Below are positions 45,624-55,917 of a stretch of DNA of 64,000 nucleotides, piece after piece. Where the stretch lies: positions 1,922,001 to 1,986,000 of the forward strand of contig NZ_CP077085.1 in assembly GCF_014268455.2 (NCBI RefSeq). The letters run 5' to 3'. Source of the DNA: Pseudomonas shahriarae. GTDB taxonomy: Bacteria > Pseudomonadota > Gammaproteobacteria > Pseudomonadales > Pseudomonadaceae. Each line of letters opens with the position of its first letter. Position 1 is the first letter of the stretch. Below the pieces are notes generated by a model. That model had not been told where the DNA came from and ran no database searches. It saw nothing but the letters and a program-made list of their open reading frames with translations. Both the position numbers and the translations under genes were made by a program.

Positions 45624-46084
45624 CCCATCAATTCAAGACCCGCATGCAACAGGCCCATCACCGGGGCGACTATAAGGCGCTGCTCGAACTGATCCCCTAC
45701 GCCAGGCTGATCGGTGTTGAATGCACGCGCCTGGGGGATGAGTTGCTGTTTCGCATGCCGGCCAACAAGGACAATATTGGTAACCCGATATTGCCGGCCA
45801 TCCATGGCGGTGTGATCGCAGGCTTTATGGAGCTGTCGGCGGCCTTTCATTTATGGGTGGCCACGGGCACCCCAGGGGTTGAAAAAGGCTTGCCCAAGAT
45901 CGTCGATTTTTCCCTGGATTACCTGCGGGCCGGGCAGTTTCGCGACACCTTTGCCACCTGCCAGGTTTGGCGCCAGGGACGGCGGGTGGCCAATGTGGCA
46001 ATCACTGCCTGGCAAAGCACCCCGGCCGAACCTATCGCGACCGCTCGCGCGCATTTCAAGATTCAGGAGCAGGCCCGCCCTTGA
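45620..46084 (+). CDS. Second PaaI-type hot-dog thioesterase
   Basis: The 154-residue paralogue of the preceding protein has NPILPAIHGGVIAGFMELSAAFHL at the same position, with Glu replacing the usual Asp at the helix, and KIVDFSLDYLRAGQFRDTFA. The differing catalytic residue suggests divided roles within the pair. Its ATG overlaps the upstream stop codon. Confidence 0.87.
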   Translation: MTHQFKTRMQQAHHRGDYKALLELIPYARLIGVECTRLGDELLFRMPANKDNIGNPILPAIHGGVIAGFMELSAAFHLWVATGTPGVEKGLPKIVDFSLDYLRAGQFRDTFATCQVWRQGRRVANVAITAWQSTPAEPIATARAHFKIQEQARP

Positions 46085-46173
46085 AATCCTGGTCTTAGCC
46101 CCCAACTTTGATGACAACCCGCCGCTAACCCTTTCGGGTGCGGCCACTGCCATCCAATTGGAGTTTGATGACC

Positions 46174-48078
46174 ATGAGTGTGGAAACTCAAAAGGAAACC
46201 CTGGGCTTCCAGACCGAGGTGAAGCAGCTGCTGCACCTCATGATCCATTCGCTGTATTCCAACAAGGAAATCTTCCTTCGCGAATTGATCTCGAACGCCT
46301 CTGACGCTGTCGACAAATTACGTTTCGAAGCCCTGTCCAAGCCTGAGTTGCTGGAAGGTGGCGCGGAACTGAAAATCCGTGTGAGCTTCGACAAGGACGC
46401 CAAGACCGTCACCCTCGAAGACAACGGCATCGGCATGAGCCGTGAAGATGCGATTACCCATTTGGGCACTATCGCCAAATCCGGCACCGCCGATTTCATG
46501 AAGAACCTGTCGGGCGACCAGAAGAAAGATTCGCACCTGATCGGCCAGTTCGGCGTGGGCTTCTACTCGGCCTTTATCGTCGCCGACAAAGTTGAAGTGT
46601 TCAGCCGCCGCGCCGGCCTCGACGCCAGCGAAGGCGTGCACTGGGCCTCCAAGGGCGAGGGCGAATTCGAAATCGCCACCGTCGACAAGGCCGACCGCGG
46701 TACCCGCATCGTGCTGCACCTCAAGTCCGGTGAAGACGAATTCGCCGATGGCTGGCGCCTGCGCAATATCATCAAGAAGTACTCCGACCATATCGCGCTG
46801 CCGATCGAACTGCCGAAAGAACAAGCGGCGGCCGAAGGCGAGGAGGCTCCAGCCCAGGAATGGGAAGTGGTCAACCGCGCCAGCGCCCTGTGGACCCGTC
46901 CGCGTACCGAGGTCAAGGACGAGGAATACCAGGAGTTCTACAAGCACATCGCCCACGACTACGAGAACCCACTGAGCTGGAGCCACAACAAGGTCGAAGG
47001 CAAGCTGGAATACAGCTCGCTGCTCTACGTCCCGGCCCGTGCTCCGTTCGACCTGTACCAGCGTGAAGCGCCCAAAGGCCTGAAGCTCTACGTGCAGCGC
47101 GTGTTCGTGATGGATCAGGCGGAATCCTTCCTGCCGCTGTACCTGCGCTTTATCAAGGGCGTGGTCGACTCCAACGACCTGTCGCTGAACGTGTCGCGGG
47201 AAATCCTGCAGAAAGACCCGATCATCGATTCCATGAAGTCGGCGCTGACCAAGCGTGTACTCGACATGCTGGAAAAACTGGCGAAGAACGAGCCTGAGCA
47301 GTACAAGGGCTTCTGGAAAAACTTCGGCCAGGTCATGAAAGAAGGCCCGGCTGAAGATTTCGCCAACAAGGAAAAAATCGCCGGCCTGCTGCGTTTTGCC
47401 TCGACTCAAGGCGAAGACGGCGAGCAGGTGGTGTCTCTGGCCGAGTACCTGGCTCGCGCCAAGGAAGGTCAGGACAAGATTTATTACCTGACCGGCGAAA
47501 CCTACGCCCAGGTCAAGAACAGCCCGCACCTGGAAGTCTTCCGCAAGAAAGGCATCGAAGTGCTGCTGCTCACCGACCGTATCGACGAGTGGCTGATGAG
47601 CTACCTCAGCGACTTCGACGGCAAGAGCTTTGTCGACGTGGCCCGTGGTGACCTGGACCTGGGTAACCTGGATTCGGAAGAGGACAAAAAAGCCGCTGAA
47701 GAAGTGGCCAAGTCCAAAGAAGGCCTGGTTGAACGCATCAAGACCGCCCTGGGCGATGCTGTCAGCGAAGTGCGGGTTTCCCACCGTCTGACCGACTCCC
47801 CGGCGATCCTGGCCATTGGCGAGCAGGACCTGGGCATGCAAATGCGCCAGATCCTGGAAGCCAGCGGGCAGAAGGTGCCGGATTCCAAGCCGATCTTCGA
47901 ATTCAACCCGGCTCACCCGCTGATCGAGAAACTCGACGGCGAGCAGAGTGAAGAGCGCTTTGGCGACCTGTCGCACATCCTCTTCGACCAGGCGGCCCTG
48001 GCCGCAGGGGACAGCTTGAAAGACCCGGCCGCCTACGTGCGCCGACTGAACAAGCTGTTGGTTGAACTGTCGGTTTAA
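46174..48078 (+). CDS. htpG: Hsp90-family chaperone HtpG
   Basis: The 634-residue ATP-dependent chaperone starts [20 protein letters not shown]. The GHKL ATPase motifs are [25 protein letters not shown] and [14 protein letters not shown]. The middle domain has [10 protein letters not shown] and the C-terminal dimerisation region is present. GGAG lies 10 bases before ATG 46174. A terminator follows. No obvious sigma32 promoter was identified with confidence. Confidence 0.97.
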   Translation: MSVETQKETLGFQTEVKQLLHLMIHSLYSNKEIFLRELISNASDAVDKLRFEALSKPELLEGGAELKIRVSFDKDAKTVTLEDNGIGMSREDAITHLGTIAKSGTADFMKNLSGDQKKDSHLIGQFGVGFYSAFIVADKVEVFSRRAGLDASEGVHWASKGEGEFEIATVDKADRGTRIVLHLKSGEDEFADGWRLRNIIKKYSDHIALPIELPKEQAAAEGEEAPAQEWEVVNRASALWTRPRTEVKDEEYQEFYKHIAHDYENPLSWSHNKVEGKLEYSSLLYVPARAPFDLYQREAPKGLKLYVQRVFVMDQAESFLPLYLRFIKGVVDSNDLSLNVSREILQKDPIIDSMKSALTKRVLDMLEKLAKNEPEQYKGFWKNFGQVMKEGPAEDFANKEKIAGLLRFASTQGEDGEQVVSLAEYLARAKEGQDKIYYLTGETYAQVKNSPHLEVFRKKGIEVLLLTDRIDEWLMSYLSDFDGKSFVDVARGDLDLGNLDSEEDKKAAEEVAKSKEGLVERIKTALGDAVSEVRVSHRLTDSPAILAIGEQDLGMQMRQILEASGQKVPDSKPIFEFNPAHPLIEKLDGEQSEERFGDLSHILFDQAALAAGDSLKDPAAYVRRLNKLLVELSV

Positions 48079-48090
48079 CAACGCTGCAAG

Positions 48091-48116
48091 AAAACCCCGC
48101 TTCGGCGGGGTTTTTC
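48091..48116 (+). terminator. Intrinsic terminator of htpG
   Basis: CCCCGC-TTCG-GCGGGG followed by five T. Confidence 0.93.
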
Positions 48117-48145
48117 GTTTTCATGGATATCAACCGGAGAAAATG

Positions 48146-48874
48146 ATGAGCCAAGTCACCGTGCGTTCCGTGGTCTATCAGATTGATGGCCAGTCTTATG
48201 AAAGCCGCCTGGCCTTCGATGCCAGCCACCAGGGCCCGCTGCCGGGCCTGTTGATGGCGCCGAACTGGATGGGGGTCAGCGCAGGCGCCGAAGAGATCGC
48301 CAAGGCCGTGGCCGGCAAGGGCTATGTGGTGTTGATCGCCGATCTATACGGGCAACAGGTGCGCCCGTCGAACGGTGATGAAGCCGGCGCGGCAATGATG
48401 CCGTTGAAGAATGACCGTGGGCTGCTCAACAAGCGCATGCAGGCGGCCCTTGAACAACTGCAAGGCCAGGCCGAAGCGGCTGTCGATACCTCGAAGCTGG
48501 CGACCTTTGGCTTCTGCTTTGGCGGTTGCTGCTCTCTGGAGCTGGCGCGTACCGGCGCGCCGCTGAAGGCGGCGGTGTCGTTCCATGGCACCCTCGACAC
48601 GCCCAACCCGGCAGACGCGAAGAACATCAAGGGTTCGGTGCTGGTGCTGCATGGCGCTTCTGACCCGTTGGTGCCCAAAGAGCAGTTGCCTGCCTTTGAA
48701 GACGAGATGAACGCGGCCGGGGTGGATTGGCAATTGCTGAGCTACGGTGGCGCGGTGCATTCGTTCACTGACCCGCAGGCGAATGTGCCGGGCAAGATGA
48801 TGTACGACGCCAAGACCGCTGGGCGAGCGTTCCAGGCGATGCATAATTTGTTGGATGAAGTGTTCAAGGGCTGA
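48146..48874 (+). CDS. Dienelactone hydrolase family protein
   Basis: This 242-residue alpha/beta hydrolase has the cysteine-type nucleophile elbow GFCFGGCCSLELA, an aspartate in LVLHGASDPLVP and a histidine in YGGAVHSFTDP. These make the Cys-Asp-His triad of the family. It lies directly after htpG as in P. aeruginosa. The natural substrate is unknown, and catechol-pathway genes are absent nearby. ATG 48146 has better spacing from GGAG than ATG 48143. Confidence 0.88.
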   Translation: MSQVTVRSVVYQIDGQSYESRLAFDASHQGPLPGLLMAPNWMGVSAGAEEIAKAVAGKGYVVLIADLYGQQVRPSNGDEAGAAMMPLKNDRGLLNKRMQAALEQLQGQAEAAVDTSKLATFGFCFGGCCSLELARTGAPLKAAVSFHGTLDTPNPADAKNIKGSVLVLHGASDPLVPKEQLPAFEDEMNAAGVDWQLLSYGGAVHSFTDPQANVPGKMMYDAKTAGRAFQAMHNLLDEVFKG

Positions 48875-48892
48875 ATATTTAGCGCCTGAGTT

Positions 48893-48964
48893 GGCCCCAT
48901 CGCGGGCAAGCCCGCACATGTTGGAGGGCATTCCAAGTGTGAGGGCGGGCTTGCCCGCGATAGC
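48893..48964. repeat. REP pair between dienelactone hydrolase and pirin genes
   Basis: ATCGCGGGCAAGCCCGC and GCGGGCTTGCCCGCGAT about 30 bases apart, between convergent genes. Confidence 0.88.
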
Positions 48965-49830
48965 TATCTCAGAGGCAGCTCAATTCTCCCTGCCTCGCCC
49001 GGCACTGTCGGCCAATCCCCGGCCGCCCAGCGTTGGCGAGCCTGTTCGATCAATGCCGGGTCACTGGCGACAAAATTCCAGTTGATCCGCCGTGGCCCAT
49101 CCAGAGGTGCACCGCCGAAGACCACCAGATGGCAGTCGGTCTCGGCAAACAGCGCCATGCTCTGGCCCGCCGGCAGCACCACCAGGCTATGGGGTTCCAC
49201 GGGTTCGCCCTCGAGCTGCGCATCACCTTCCAGCACATACACCGCCCGCTCCACATGCTCATCCGGAATCAGCAGGGTGGTGGCGGTTTGCATATGGACC
49301 TCGGCATACAGCGTCGGTGACAGCACTGGCACCGGTGATTCCAGGCAAAAGCCACTGCCGGCGATCATGCGGATCACCACCCCGAGGTTGTCACTGACCG
49401 GCAAACTGGCGGCAGGGTGATGGCTGTAATGCCCCGGCCCTTGCTCGTGTGCCTTGGGCGAGGCCAGCCACACTTGCAGGCCATGCAGATCGAACCCCTT
49501 GGCCTTGAGCGCGTCGGGTGTGCGTTCGACGTGGGCAATGGCGCTGCCGGCGGTCATCCAGCTGACGTCACCGGCCTGTACCACTTGATTGGAGCCAAGG
49601 CTGTCCTTGTGCAGGAGTTCGCCTTCAAACAGGTAGGTGAGGGTGGACAAGCCAATATGCGGATGCTGGCGGATATTCATGCCGCTGCCAGGGGCATAGC
49701 GGGTCTGGAGCATATGGTCGAAAAACACGAAGGGCCCGACGCTACGGCATTCCCGCGAGGGCAGCGGGCGCAGGATGGGCTGGCCTTCGACATCTTCGGC
49801 GCGCGGGCGGATCACAGTCACGGTGGTCAT
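48964..49830 (-). CDS. Pirin-family bicupin protein
   Basis: The 288-residue protein has the pirin N-terminal cupin with the metal-site histidines in MNIRQHPHIGLSTLTYLFEGE and the downstream glutamate near SAIAHVERTP, followed by a C-terminal cupin. Some bacterial pirins oxidise flavonoids such as quercetin, others bind metabolic enzymes, so the role here is open. ATG 49830 begins MTTVTVIRPRAEDV, a good pirin N-terminus. Confidence 0.9.
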   Translation of the reverse strand: MTTVTVIRPRAEDVEGQPILRPLPSRECRSVGPFVFFDHMLQTRYAPGSGMNIRQHPHIGLSTLTYLFEGELLHKDSLGSNQVVQAGDVSWMTAGSAIAHVERTPDALKAKGFDLHGLQVWLASPKAHEQGPGHYSHHPAASLPVSDNLGVVIRMIAGSGFCLESPVPVLSPTLYAEVHMQTATTLLIPDEHVERAVYVLEGDAQLEGEPVEPHSLVVLPAGQSMALFAETDCHLVVFGGAPLDGPRRINWNFVASDPALIEQARQRWAAGDWPTVPGEAGRIELPLR

Positions 49831-49894
49831 GGAGCATCCCTGTCTGAGCGGGTTTGTAGGGCTTGAGCATAACCCGCCAGGCAGGGAATCGGTG

Positions 49895-50311
49895 TTACTG
49901 GCTGAACGCACCTTCGGCGAGTTTGGTCTCGATGCTGATCTCGGCGGTGGTCATCAGTTTATGCACCGGGCATTTGTCGGCCACGCGATGCAGCTCAGTG
50001 CGTTGCTCATCGGTGAGCACACCCTTGAGGGTCAGCTTGACGTTGAGCTTGTACTTGCCCTTTTGCTCCTCGGTGCTGTCGTGGGTGACTTCCGCGGTCA
50101 CGCCGGTCAGGGGGATGTCCTTTTTCTGCGCATACAGTTTGACGGTCAGGGCCTTGCATGAGGCCAGCGCGGCGTCGAAGTAATCGTGGGGCGAGGGCGC
50201 CGAGTCGTCGCCACCCAGGCTCTTGGGCAGGTCGGTAAACAGCTCATGGTTATTGATGTTGACGCTATGGCGAAAGTTCTCGGTGTTCAGCGTATTAACG
50301 ATAACAGGCAT
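49895..50311 (-). CDS. OsmC/Ohr-family protein
   Basis: This 138-residue protein has PSPHDYFDAALASCKALTVKLYA, with one family cysteine, and the second at DKCPVHKLM. The two cysteines are the peroxidatic and resolving pair of OsmC/Ohr thiol peroxidases. Organic or inorganic peroxide preference is not clear. It starts MPVIVNTLNTENFRHS. Monocistronic, divergent from the amidohydrolase gene. Confidence 0.87.
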   Translation of the reverse strand: MPVIVNTLNTENFRHSVNINNHELFTDLPKSLGGDDSAPSPHDYFDAALASCKALTVKLYAQKKDIPLTGVTAEVTHDSTEEQKGKYKLNVKLTLKGVLTDEQRTELHRVADKCPVHKLMTTAEISIETKLAEGAFSQ

Positions 50312-50450
50312 GGTAAACCTCACAGGGTGGCAGGATGAAGATCATGCAGTTATAGAGCATGCTGGCACCTGAGTGTTCCGTGTTTTTATCGGCTGAACCC
50401 CGGCAGGCCGCCGCTGGTCTACCTGACTAATCCCTTATTGAGGTTGTATC

Positions 50451-51455
50451 GTGCCCTGGACCCGCCTGAGTCTTGCCCTGTTGCTCGCCGCCAGCAGCCT
50501 TACCGTACACGCCCGCGACTATGCCTACAGCGACGCGCACCTGCATTACGTCGACTTCTTCCAGGAGACGGCCGGTATGGACAAGCTGCTCAAGGCCATG
50601 GCCGATAATCGCATCGAGCATGTGATGATTTCCGGCGTCCCGGTTGCGAAGAAGTGGCACGAAGACGAACCCAAGCGCCCACGCTATTACGCCGGAGATG
50701 ACGCGGGTGCCTACTGGTATAGCGCCACCGATGTAATCGTCGCGGCAGCCGTCAGCGAGCTGGCCCCCGAACAGCGCCAGCATTTCCACCCGTTCCTCAG
50801 CGGCTTCAACCCCAACGACAAGAACTCCGAGGCCCATATCCAGCGCATGCTCGACCTGTATCCGGGCCTGTGGCAGGGCATTGGCGAAGTCTTCACCCGC
50901 CATGATGACCTGACTGCGCTGACCTCCGGTGACACACCTCGGGCCAATAACGAGGCCATGACGCGGATCTATCACCTGGCCGCCGAAAATGACCTGCCGG
51001 TGCTGGTGCACTCCAACATCACCTCCAAGCGGGAGCGCAACCCCTTGTACCTGGCGGAGATCGAAGAGCCACTGCGTAATCATCCGCATACCCGGTTTAT
51101 CTGGGCCCATGCCGGCACCAGCATGGAGATCCACCGGCACCAGACGCAGTTGGACTTCCTGTTGCCGACCTTGAGCCGCATGCTGGAGGCCTATCCCAAC
51201 CTGTACATCGACCTGTCCTGGAGTGTGCTCACCCCGTATTTACTGGACGAGGCGGGAAAGCCCCGTCCGCAATGGCTGGCGCTGGTAGAGCGCTTCCCGG
51301 AGCGCTTTATGCTGGGGTCTGATGTAGTAGGGCGGTTCAACAAGTTGGGTAAGGAGATGCGCAGCTTTAATCCCTTCCTCGATGCCTTGCCTGAAGACGT
51401 TGCGCGAAAAGTCGCACGGGACAATTTCCTGGCGATTTTGCCCAAGGCGCGTTGA
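50451..51455 (+). CDS. Exported amidohydrolase-family metal-dependent hydrolase
   Basis: A 334-residue TIM-barrel amidohydrolase (amidohydro_2-like) with a signal peptide (MPWTRLSLALLLAASSLTVHA). Metal-site residues are visible as YSDAHLHYVDF, LVHSNITS, IWAHAGTSMEIH and MLGSDVVGRF. The periplasmic location is unusual for the family, most of which are cytosolic. Substrate is unknown. The start is GTG 50451 with TGAGG upstream. Confidence 0.78.
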   Translation: MPWTRLSLALLLAASSLTVHARDYAYSDAHLHYVDFFQETAGMDKLLKAMADNRIEHVMISGVPVAKKWHEDEPKRPRYYAGDDAGAYWYSATDVIVAAAVSELAPEQRQHFHPFLSGFNPNDKNSEAHIQRMLDLYPGLWQGIGEVFTRHDDLTALTSGDTPRANNEAMTRIYHLAAENDLPVLVHSNITSKRERNPLYLAEIEEPLRNHPHTRFIWAHAGTSMEIHRHQTQLDFLLPTLSRMLEAYPNLYIDLSWSVLTPYLLDEAGKPRPQWLALVERFPERFMLGSDVVGRFNKLGKEMRSFNPFLDALPEDVARKVARDNFLAILPKAR

Positions 51456-51522
51456 TCGGGTTTGTCATCGTCCCGTCATACCGGTGTCATAAGCTCCCGC
51501 CATCTCACTCAAGGAGCCCACT

Positions 51523-51987
51523 ATGCACCTCACCCGTTTAAGCGCCCTGGCGGCATTGATGATGATCAGCGGCCTGGCCAGTGCCGAAGTCCGTATCGAA
51601 GGCCCGGTGGAATTCGGCGTATTCGAAGGCCCGAAAGCCGAGCTGCAATCGGGCGAGCGCGTGTTGCGCCGTAGCAACGAGCAGATCCAGGCCACCACCG
51701 TAGTGCCGGCCAAGCTGGGGACCAAGTTTGGCCTGCGTTACCAGTTGCTCGGCAAGGTGGCCGAAGACACGCCGCTGACTTTGCTCTACTTCACTCCAGG
51801 CATCCGCACGGCCGATGGCCAGCGGCATGACAAGTTCGAAGTGACCCAGAAACTGGTGCCCGGTGCGCCTCAGGACGTGATGGCCTACGAGTTCACCGAA
51901 AGCCACGAAGTGGTGCCGGGCGAGTGGCGGTTCATGGTGTTCCAGGGTGATCGCCTGCTGACCCAGAAGAGCTTTACCGTGCGCTGA
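51523..51987 (+). CDS. DUF3859 exported protein
   Basis: The 154-residue protein has a signal peptide (MHLTRLSALAALMMISGLASA) and a beta-rich DUF3859-like domain: VRIEGPVEFGVFEGPKAEL at the start and VVPGEWRFMVFQGDRLLTQ at the end. The function is unknown. AAGGAG precedes the ATG by 7 bases. It probably stands alone between the amidohydrolase and the chemoreceptor. Confidence 0.8.
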   Translation: MHLTRLSALAALMMISGLASAEVRIEGPVEFGVFEGPKAELQSGERVLRRSNEQIQATTVVPAKLGTKFGLRYQLLGKVAEDTPLTLLYFTPGIRTADGQRHDKFEVTQKLVPGAPQDVMAYEFTESHEVVPGEWRFMVFQGDRLLTQKSFTVR

Positions 51988-52126
51988 ATCGCTACACTAA
52001 TAGACTCAGTAGATAAAGGCGTTTTGATATCGCGTTTTCGTCTTACGCAAAAAGCCGAAGACGCCGATACCTTTCAAGAGCAACTCGCTGCAGGTGGATG
52101 CAGCGCTCTTGAAAGGAATCAGCGCA

Positions 52127-53752
52127 ATGAGTATCAGAAGTCTCAATATCGCTCCGCGTGCAGGCCTGGGTTTTGGATTGGTGGCGTTGATGGTATTTGT
52201 GCTGGGCGGGTTCGCCTTGCTGCAAATGGCCAATATGCGCGAGCAGTCCGACCAGGTGGAAACCAACTGGCTGCCCAGTGTGATGGCGGCCGGTGAAATG
52301 AGTCAGGATCTGCTGCGCATACGCGCTTTGACCCTGCGCCTGCTGGTCAATCGCGACCCTCAGGCGGTGGCGCAGAATGAGCAAAAAATCCTCGAAATCA
52401 AAAAGCAGTTGCACACCGCGCAGTTGCTGTATGAAGCGTTGATTGTGCTGCCCGAAGACCAGGTACTGTTCGACCGCTTCAAGGTTGAGCAGCAACAGTA
52501 CCTGCAACGCCAGGAGCAGGTCATGGCGTTGTCCCGGCAGAACCAGTTGGAAGATGCGATCGAGGTGGTCAATGGCGAGATGAATCATCTGGCCGATACC
52601 ATGGCCGGTACCCTGGGCGAATTGGTCACTCTCAACAAGGTCAGCGCCAATCAGGCGGCGGCACTGGCCCAGCAAGTGTTCAGTCAATCCCGGATAGGGG
52701 TGATCGGCATGATTGCCCTGACTGCGCTGATTACCATCGGCCTGGCCGTGTTGTTGACCCGCAGCATCGTGTCGCCACTGGCGCAGTCGCTGAGGGTCGC
52801 CCAAGGGGTGGCCAGCGGCGACTTGACCGGCGAGATCACCGTCAGCGGCAAGGACGAGCCAGCGCGCCTGCAGCAGGCGCTCAAGGGCATGCAGGAAAAT
52901 CTGCGCGAGACCATCCAGCGTATTTCCCAGTCCTCCAGCCAACTGGCTTCCGCTTCCGAGGAGCTCAGTTCGGTCACCGAAGACGCCACCCGTGGCCTGC
53001 ACCAGCAAAGCCAGGAAATCGAACAGGCCGCCACGGCGGTCAACCAGATGACGGCGGCGGTGGAGGAGGTGGCCAGTAACGCGGTAGCTACCTCACAGGC
53101 CTCGCGCGAATCCGATCGCATTGCCCAGCACGGGCGCGAACAGGTACACCAGACGGTGCTGTCGATCGAGTCACTGGCCGACGATGTGACCGCCAATGCC
53201 ACCCAGGTCGAGGATTTGGCGCAGAAGGTGTACGGCATCAGCAAGGTATTGGATGTGATCCGCTCCATTGCCGAGCAGACCAATCTGCTGGCGTTGAATG
53301 CGGCGATCGAGGCGGCGCGGGCCGGCGAGGCCGGGCGTGGTTTTGCGGTGGTCGCCGATGAAGTGCGGGCCTTGGCCCATCGCACCCAGCAATCGACCCA
53401 GGAAATCGAACAGATGATCGGCGGGATTCAGCAGGGCACCGATCAGGCGGTCAGTTCCATGCAACAAAGTAATGGCCGGGCGCGTGCGACCCTGGAGATT
53501 GCCAAGTCAGCGGGCACGGCGTTGGAGGAGATTGCCTCGGCGTTTACCCTGATCAACGAGCGCAACCTGGTGATTGCCAGCGCCTCGGAGCAGCAGGCAG
53601 CGGTGGCGCGGGAGGTGGATCGCAACCTGATGAATATCCGCGACCTGTCGATGCAGACGTCGGCAGGGGCGAATCAAACCAGTTCGGCGAGCCAGGAGTT
53701 ATCGCGCTTGGCGGTGGATCTGAACACCATGGTGGCGAGGTTTTCGGTGTAG
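52127..53752 (+). CDS. Methyl-accepting chemotaxis protein
   Basis: A 541-residue chemoreceptor. Membrane helix 1 is [20 protein letters not shown], and a periplasmic four-helix-bundle-like sensor spans about 35-190. Helix 2 is [21 protein letters not shown], then come HAMP and the signalling domain with the hairpin tip [21 protein letters not shown]. There is no C-terminal NWETF-type tether. The ligand is unknown. It precedes fabB as in P. aeruginosa. Confidence 0.95.
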   Translation: MSIRSLNIAPRAGLGFGLVALMVFVLGGFALLQMANMREQSDQVETNWLPSVMAAGEMSQDLLRIRALTLRLLVNRDPQAVAQNEQKILEIKKQLHTAQLLYEALIVLPEDQVLFDRFKVEQQQYLQRQEQVMALSRQNQLEDAIEVVNGEMNHLADTMAGTLGELVTLNKVSANQAAALAQQVFSQSRIGVIGMIALTALITIGLAVLLTRSIVSPLAQSLRVAQGVASGDLTGEITVSGKDEPARLQQALKGMQENLRETIQRISQSSSQLASASEELSSVTEDATRGLHQQSQEIEQAATAVNQMTAAVEEVASNAVATSQASRESDRIAQHGREQVHQTVLSIESLADDVTANATQVEDLAQKVYGISKVLDVIRSIAEQTNLLALNAAIEAARAGEAGRGFAVVADEVRALAHRTQQSTQEIEQMIGGIQQGTDQAVSSMQQSNGRARATLEIAKSAGTALEEIASAFTLINERNLVIASASEQQAAVAREVDRNLMNIRDLSMQTSAGANQTSSASQELSRLAVDLNTMVARFSV

Positions 53753-53762
53753 GGCTGAAGAC

Positions 53763-53836
53763 CGCCATCGCAGGCAAGCCCACACTCGACCGAGTTGGAA
53801 TGCGATCAATGTGGGAGCTGGCCTGCCTGCGATGAA
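53763..53836. repeat. REP pair
   Basis: CCATCGCAGGCAAGCCCACA and an inverse AGCTGGCCTGCCTGCGATG between the convergent MCP and fabB genes. Confidence 0.85.
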
Positions 53837-53864
53837 GCCGACGCGGTCTAAAGTTAACCCCACC

Positions 53865-53899
53865 CCATAAAAAACGCCCCGAACCAGTCGGGGCGTTTT
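53865..53899 (-). terminator. Intrinsic terminator of fabAB
   Basis: AAAACGCCCCGA, short loop, TCGGGGCGTTTT, with a run of six U on the leftward strand. Confidence 0.93.
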
Positions 53900-53921
53900 C
53901 ATAAGCACAACCTGCGGGGTA

Positions 53922-55142
53922 TTACTTACCCTGCCAGCGCTTGAGCACCAGGGTGGCATTGGTGCCACCGAAGCCGAAGCTGTTGCTCATGACCGTGTTG
54001 ATGGTGGCATCTTCACGGGTCTTGGTCAGGATCGGCATATCGGCAACGGCTGGGTCCAGCTCGTCGATGTTGGCGGAGCCGGCCATGAAGTTGCCTTCCA
54101 TCATCAGCAGGCAGTAGATCGCTTCGTGAACGCCTGCGGCGCCCAGGGAGTGACCCGACAGGCTCTTGGTGGAGCTGATGGCCGGAGCCTTGTCGCCGAA
54201 TACCGCACGCACGCCTTCCATTTCCTTGGCATCGCCCACCGGAGTGGAGGTGCCATGGGTGTTCAGGTAGTCGATTGGGGTATCAACGGTGGCCATGGCC
54301 ATCTGCATGCAGCGGATGGCACCTTCGCCGCTTGGCGCGACCATGTCGTAGCCGTCGGAAGTCGCGCCGTAGCCGACGATTTCCGCGTAGATTTTCGCGC
54401 CACGGGCCAGAGCGTGTTCCAGCTCCTCGACCACCACCATGCCGCCACCGCCGGCGATGACGAAACCGTCACGCTTGGCGTCGTAGGCACGGGAGGCTTT
54501 TTCCGGGGTTTCGTTGTACTGGGTGGACAATGCGCCCATGGCGTCGAACAGGAACGATTGGCTCCAGTGCTCTTCTTCACCGCCACCAGCGAACACGATG
54601 TCCTGCTTGCCCAACTGGATCTGCTCGACCGCAGTGCCAATGCAGTGAGCACTGGTGGCGCAGGCGGAGGAGATCGAGTAGTTCACGCCCTTGATCTGGA
54701 AGGGCGTGGCCAGGCACGCGGAAACGGTGCTGCCCATGGTCCGCGTGACGCGGTACGGGCCAACGCGCTTGACGCCTTTCTCGCGCAGGATGTCCAGCGC
54801 TTCCATCTGGTTCAAGGTCGACGCGCCGCCGGAGCCGGCGATCAGGCCGGTGCGGACGTTGGACACCTGGTCGTCGCTCAGGCCGGAGTCGGCAATCGCG
54901 TCTTTCATGGCCAGGTAGGCATAAGCTGCGGCATGGCCAACGAAGCGATAGATCTTGCGATCAATCAGTTCTTCGAGGGGAAGGTCGATGGAGCCGGAAA
55001 CCTGGCTACGCAGACCCATTTCGGCATATTCCGGGTTGAAGCGGATGCCAGGGCGACTTGCACGCAGGTTAGCGGAGACGGTCTCTTTGTCATTGCCCAG
55101 GCACGAAACGATGCCCAGACCAGTGATAACGACGCGGCGCAT
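53922..55142 (-). CDS. fabB: Beta-ketoacyl-ACP synthase I
   Basis: The 406-residue condensing enzyme elongates acyl-ACP and is needed for unsaturated fatty acid synthesis. [12 protein letters not shown] contains the nucleophile cysteine (about residue 161), and [13 protein letters not shown] and [11 protein letters not shown] give the two catalytic histidines. It lies 11 bases after fabA and forms the fabAB operon. Confidence 0.97.
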   Translation of the reverse strand: MRRVVITGLGIVSCLGNDKETVSANLRASRPGIRFNPEYAEMGLRSQVSGSIDLPLEELIDRKIYRFVGHAAAYAYLAMKDAIADSGLSDDQVSNVRTGLIAGSGGASTLNQMEALDILREKGVKRVGPYRVTRTMGSTVSACLATPFQIKGVNYSISSACATSAHCIGTAVEQIQLGKQDIVFAGGGEEEHWSQSFLFDAMGALSTQYNETPEKASRAYDAKRDGFVIAGGGGMVVVEELEHALARGAKIYAEIVGYGATSDGYDMVAPSGEGAIRCMQMAMATVDTPIDYLNTHGTSTPVGDAKEMEGVRAVFGDKAPAISSTKSLSGHSLGAAGVHEAIYCLLMMEGNFMAGSANIDELDPAVADMPILTKTREDATINTVMSNSFGFGGTNATLVLKRWQGK

Positions 55143-55153
55143 GCGGATAACCC

Positions 55154-55669
55154 TTAAAAGTTGTCAGTGGAAGTGAACACGCCGACGCGAAGGCCTTCGG
55201 CGGTATAGATCTCGCGACCGTCGACGCTCACCGAACCATCGGCGATGGCCAGGTTCAGCTTGCCCTTGAGGACGCGCTTGATTTGAATGTTATAGGTGAC
55301 TTTCTTGGCGGTCGGCAGGACCTGGCCAAAGAACTTCACTTCGCCCGAACCCAGGGCACGACCGCGACCTGGCAGGCCTTGCCAGCCGAGGAAAAAGCCG
55401 ACCAGCTGCCACATGGCATCAAGGCCCAGGCAGCCCGGCATCACCGGATCGCCTTCGAAATGGCAGGCGAAGAACCACAGGTCCGGGGTGATATCCAGCT
55501 CGGCGACCAATTCACCTTTGCCGTACTTGCCACCCTCTTCGCTGATAAGGGTGATGCGATCCACCATCAGCATGTTGGGGGCGGGCAGTTGCGCGTTACC
55601 TGGGCCGAACAGCTCACCGCGACTGCAGCGCAGCAGGTCTTCCCGGGTAAAGGCGTTTTGTTTGGTCAT
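55154..55669 (-). CDS. fabA: 3-hydroxydecanoyl-ACP dehydratase/isomerase
   Basis: This 171-residue enzyme makes trans-2-decenoyl-ACP and isomerises it to cis-3, the branch point to unsaturated lipids. The active-site histidine is in [18 protein letters not shown] and the aspartate in [12 protein letters not shown]. It is first in the operon. A TetR-like palindrome lies about 133 bases upstream. Confidence 0.98.
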   Translation of the reverse strand: MTKQNAFTREDLLRCSRGELFGPGNAQLPAPNMLMVDRITLISEEGGKYGKGELVAELDITPDLWFFACHFEGDPVMPGCLGLDAMWQLVGFFLGWQGLPGRGRALGSGEVKFFGQVLPTAKKVTYNIQIKRVLKGKLNLAIADGSVSVDGREIYTAEGLRVGVFTSTDNF

Positions 55670-55801
55670 GCGAGCTCCTCAATAATCCCATGCGGCAGGG
55701 CCGGGTAAATCTTCCCGACCGACTGAAGCGTGCTTGCCTCACGTCGGCAGCCTACAGGTAGACTATTGCGTTGTAGTGAAAGTCACAGCATCAAGGACAT
55801 G

Positions 55802-55819
55802 AATGTACACTTGTGCACT
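55802..55819. promoter_or_regulatory. Candidate DesT/FabR-type operator upstream of fabA
   Basis: AGTGCACAAGTGTACATT on the fabA strand is an imperfect palindrome resembling the FabR-type consensus (AGCGTACACGTGTTCGCT, from memory; 13 of 18 match). DesT controls fabAB in P. aeruginosa. The site is 133-150 bases before the start codon. Confidence 0.45.
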
Positions 55820-55917
55820 GAAATTTTAAACCGGACTCATTTATAGGCCCGCTCGGGTGCCTAAGACTGCCGCACTTTCGTCTTTCACGCCAGTCGCAGT
55901 TGGCTGATGCTGCCCAT

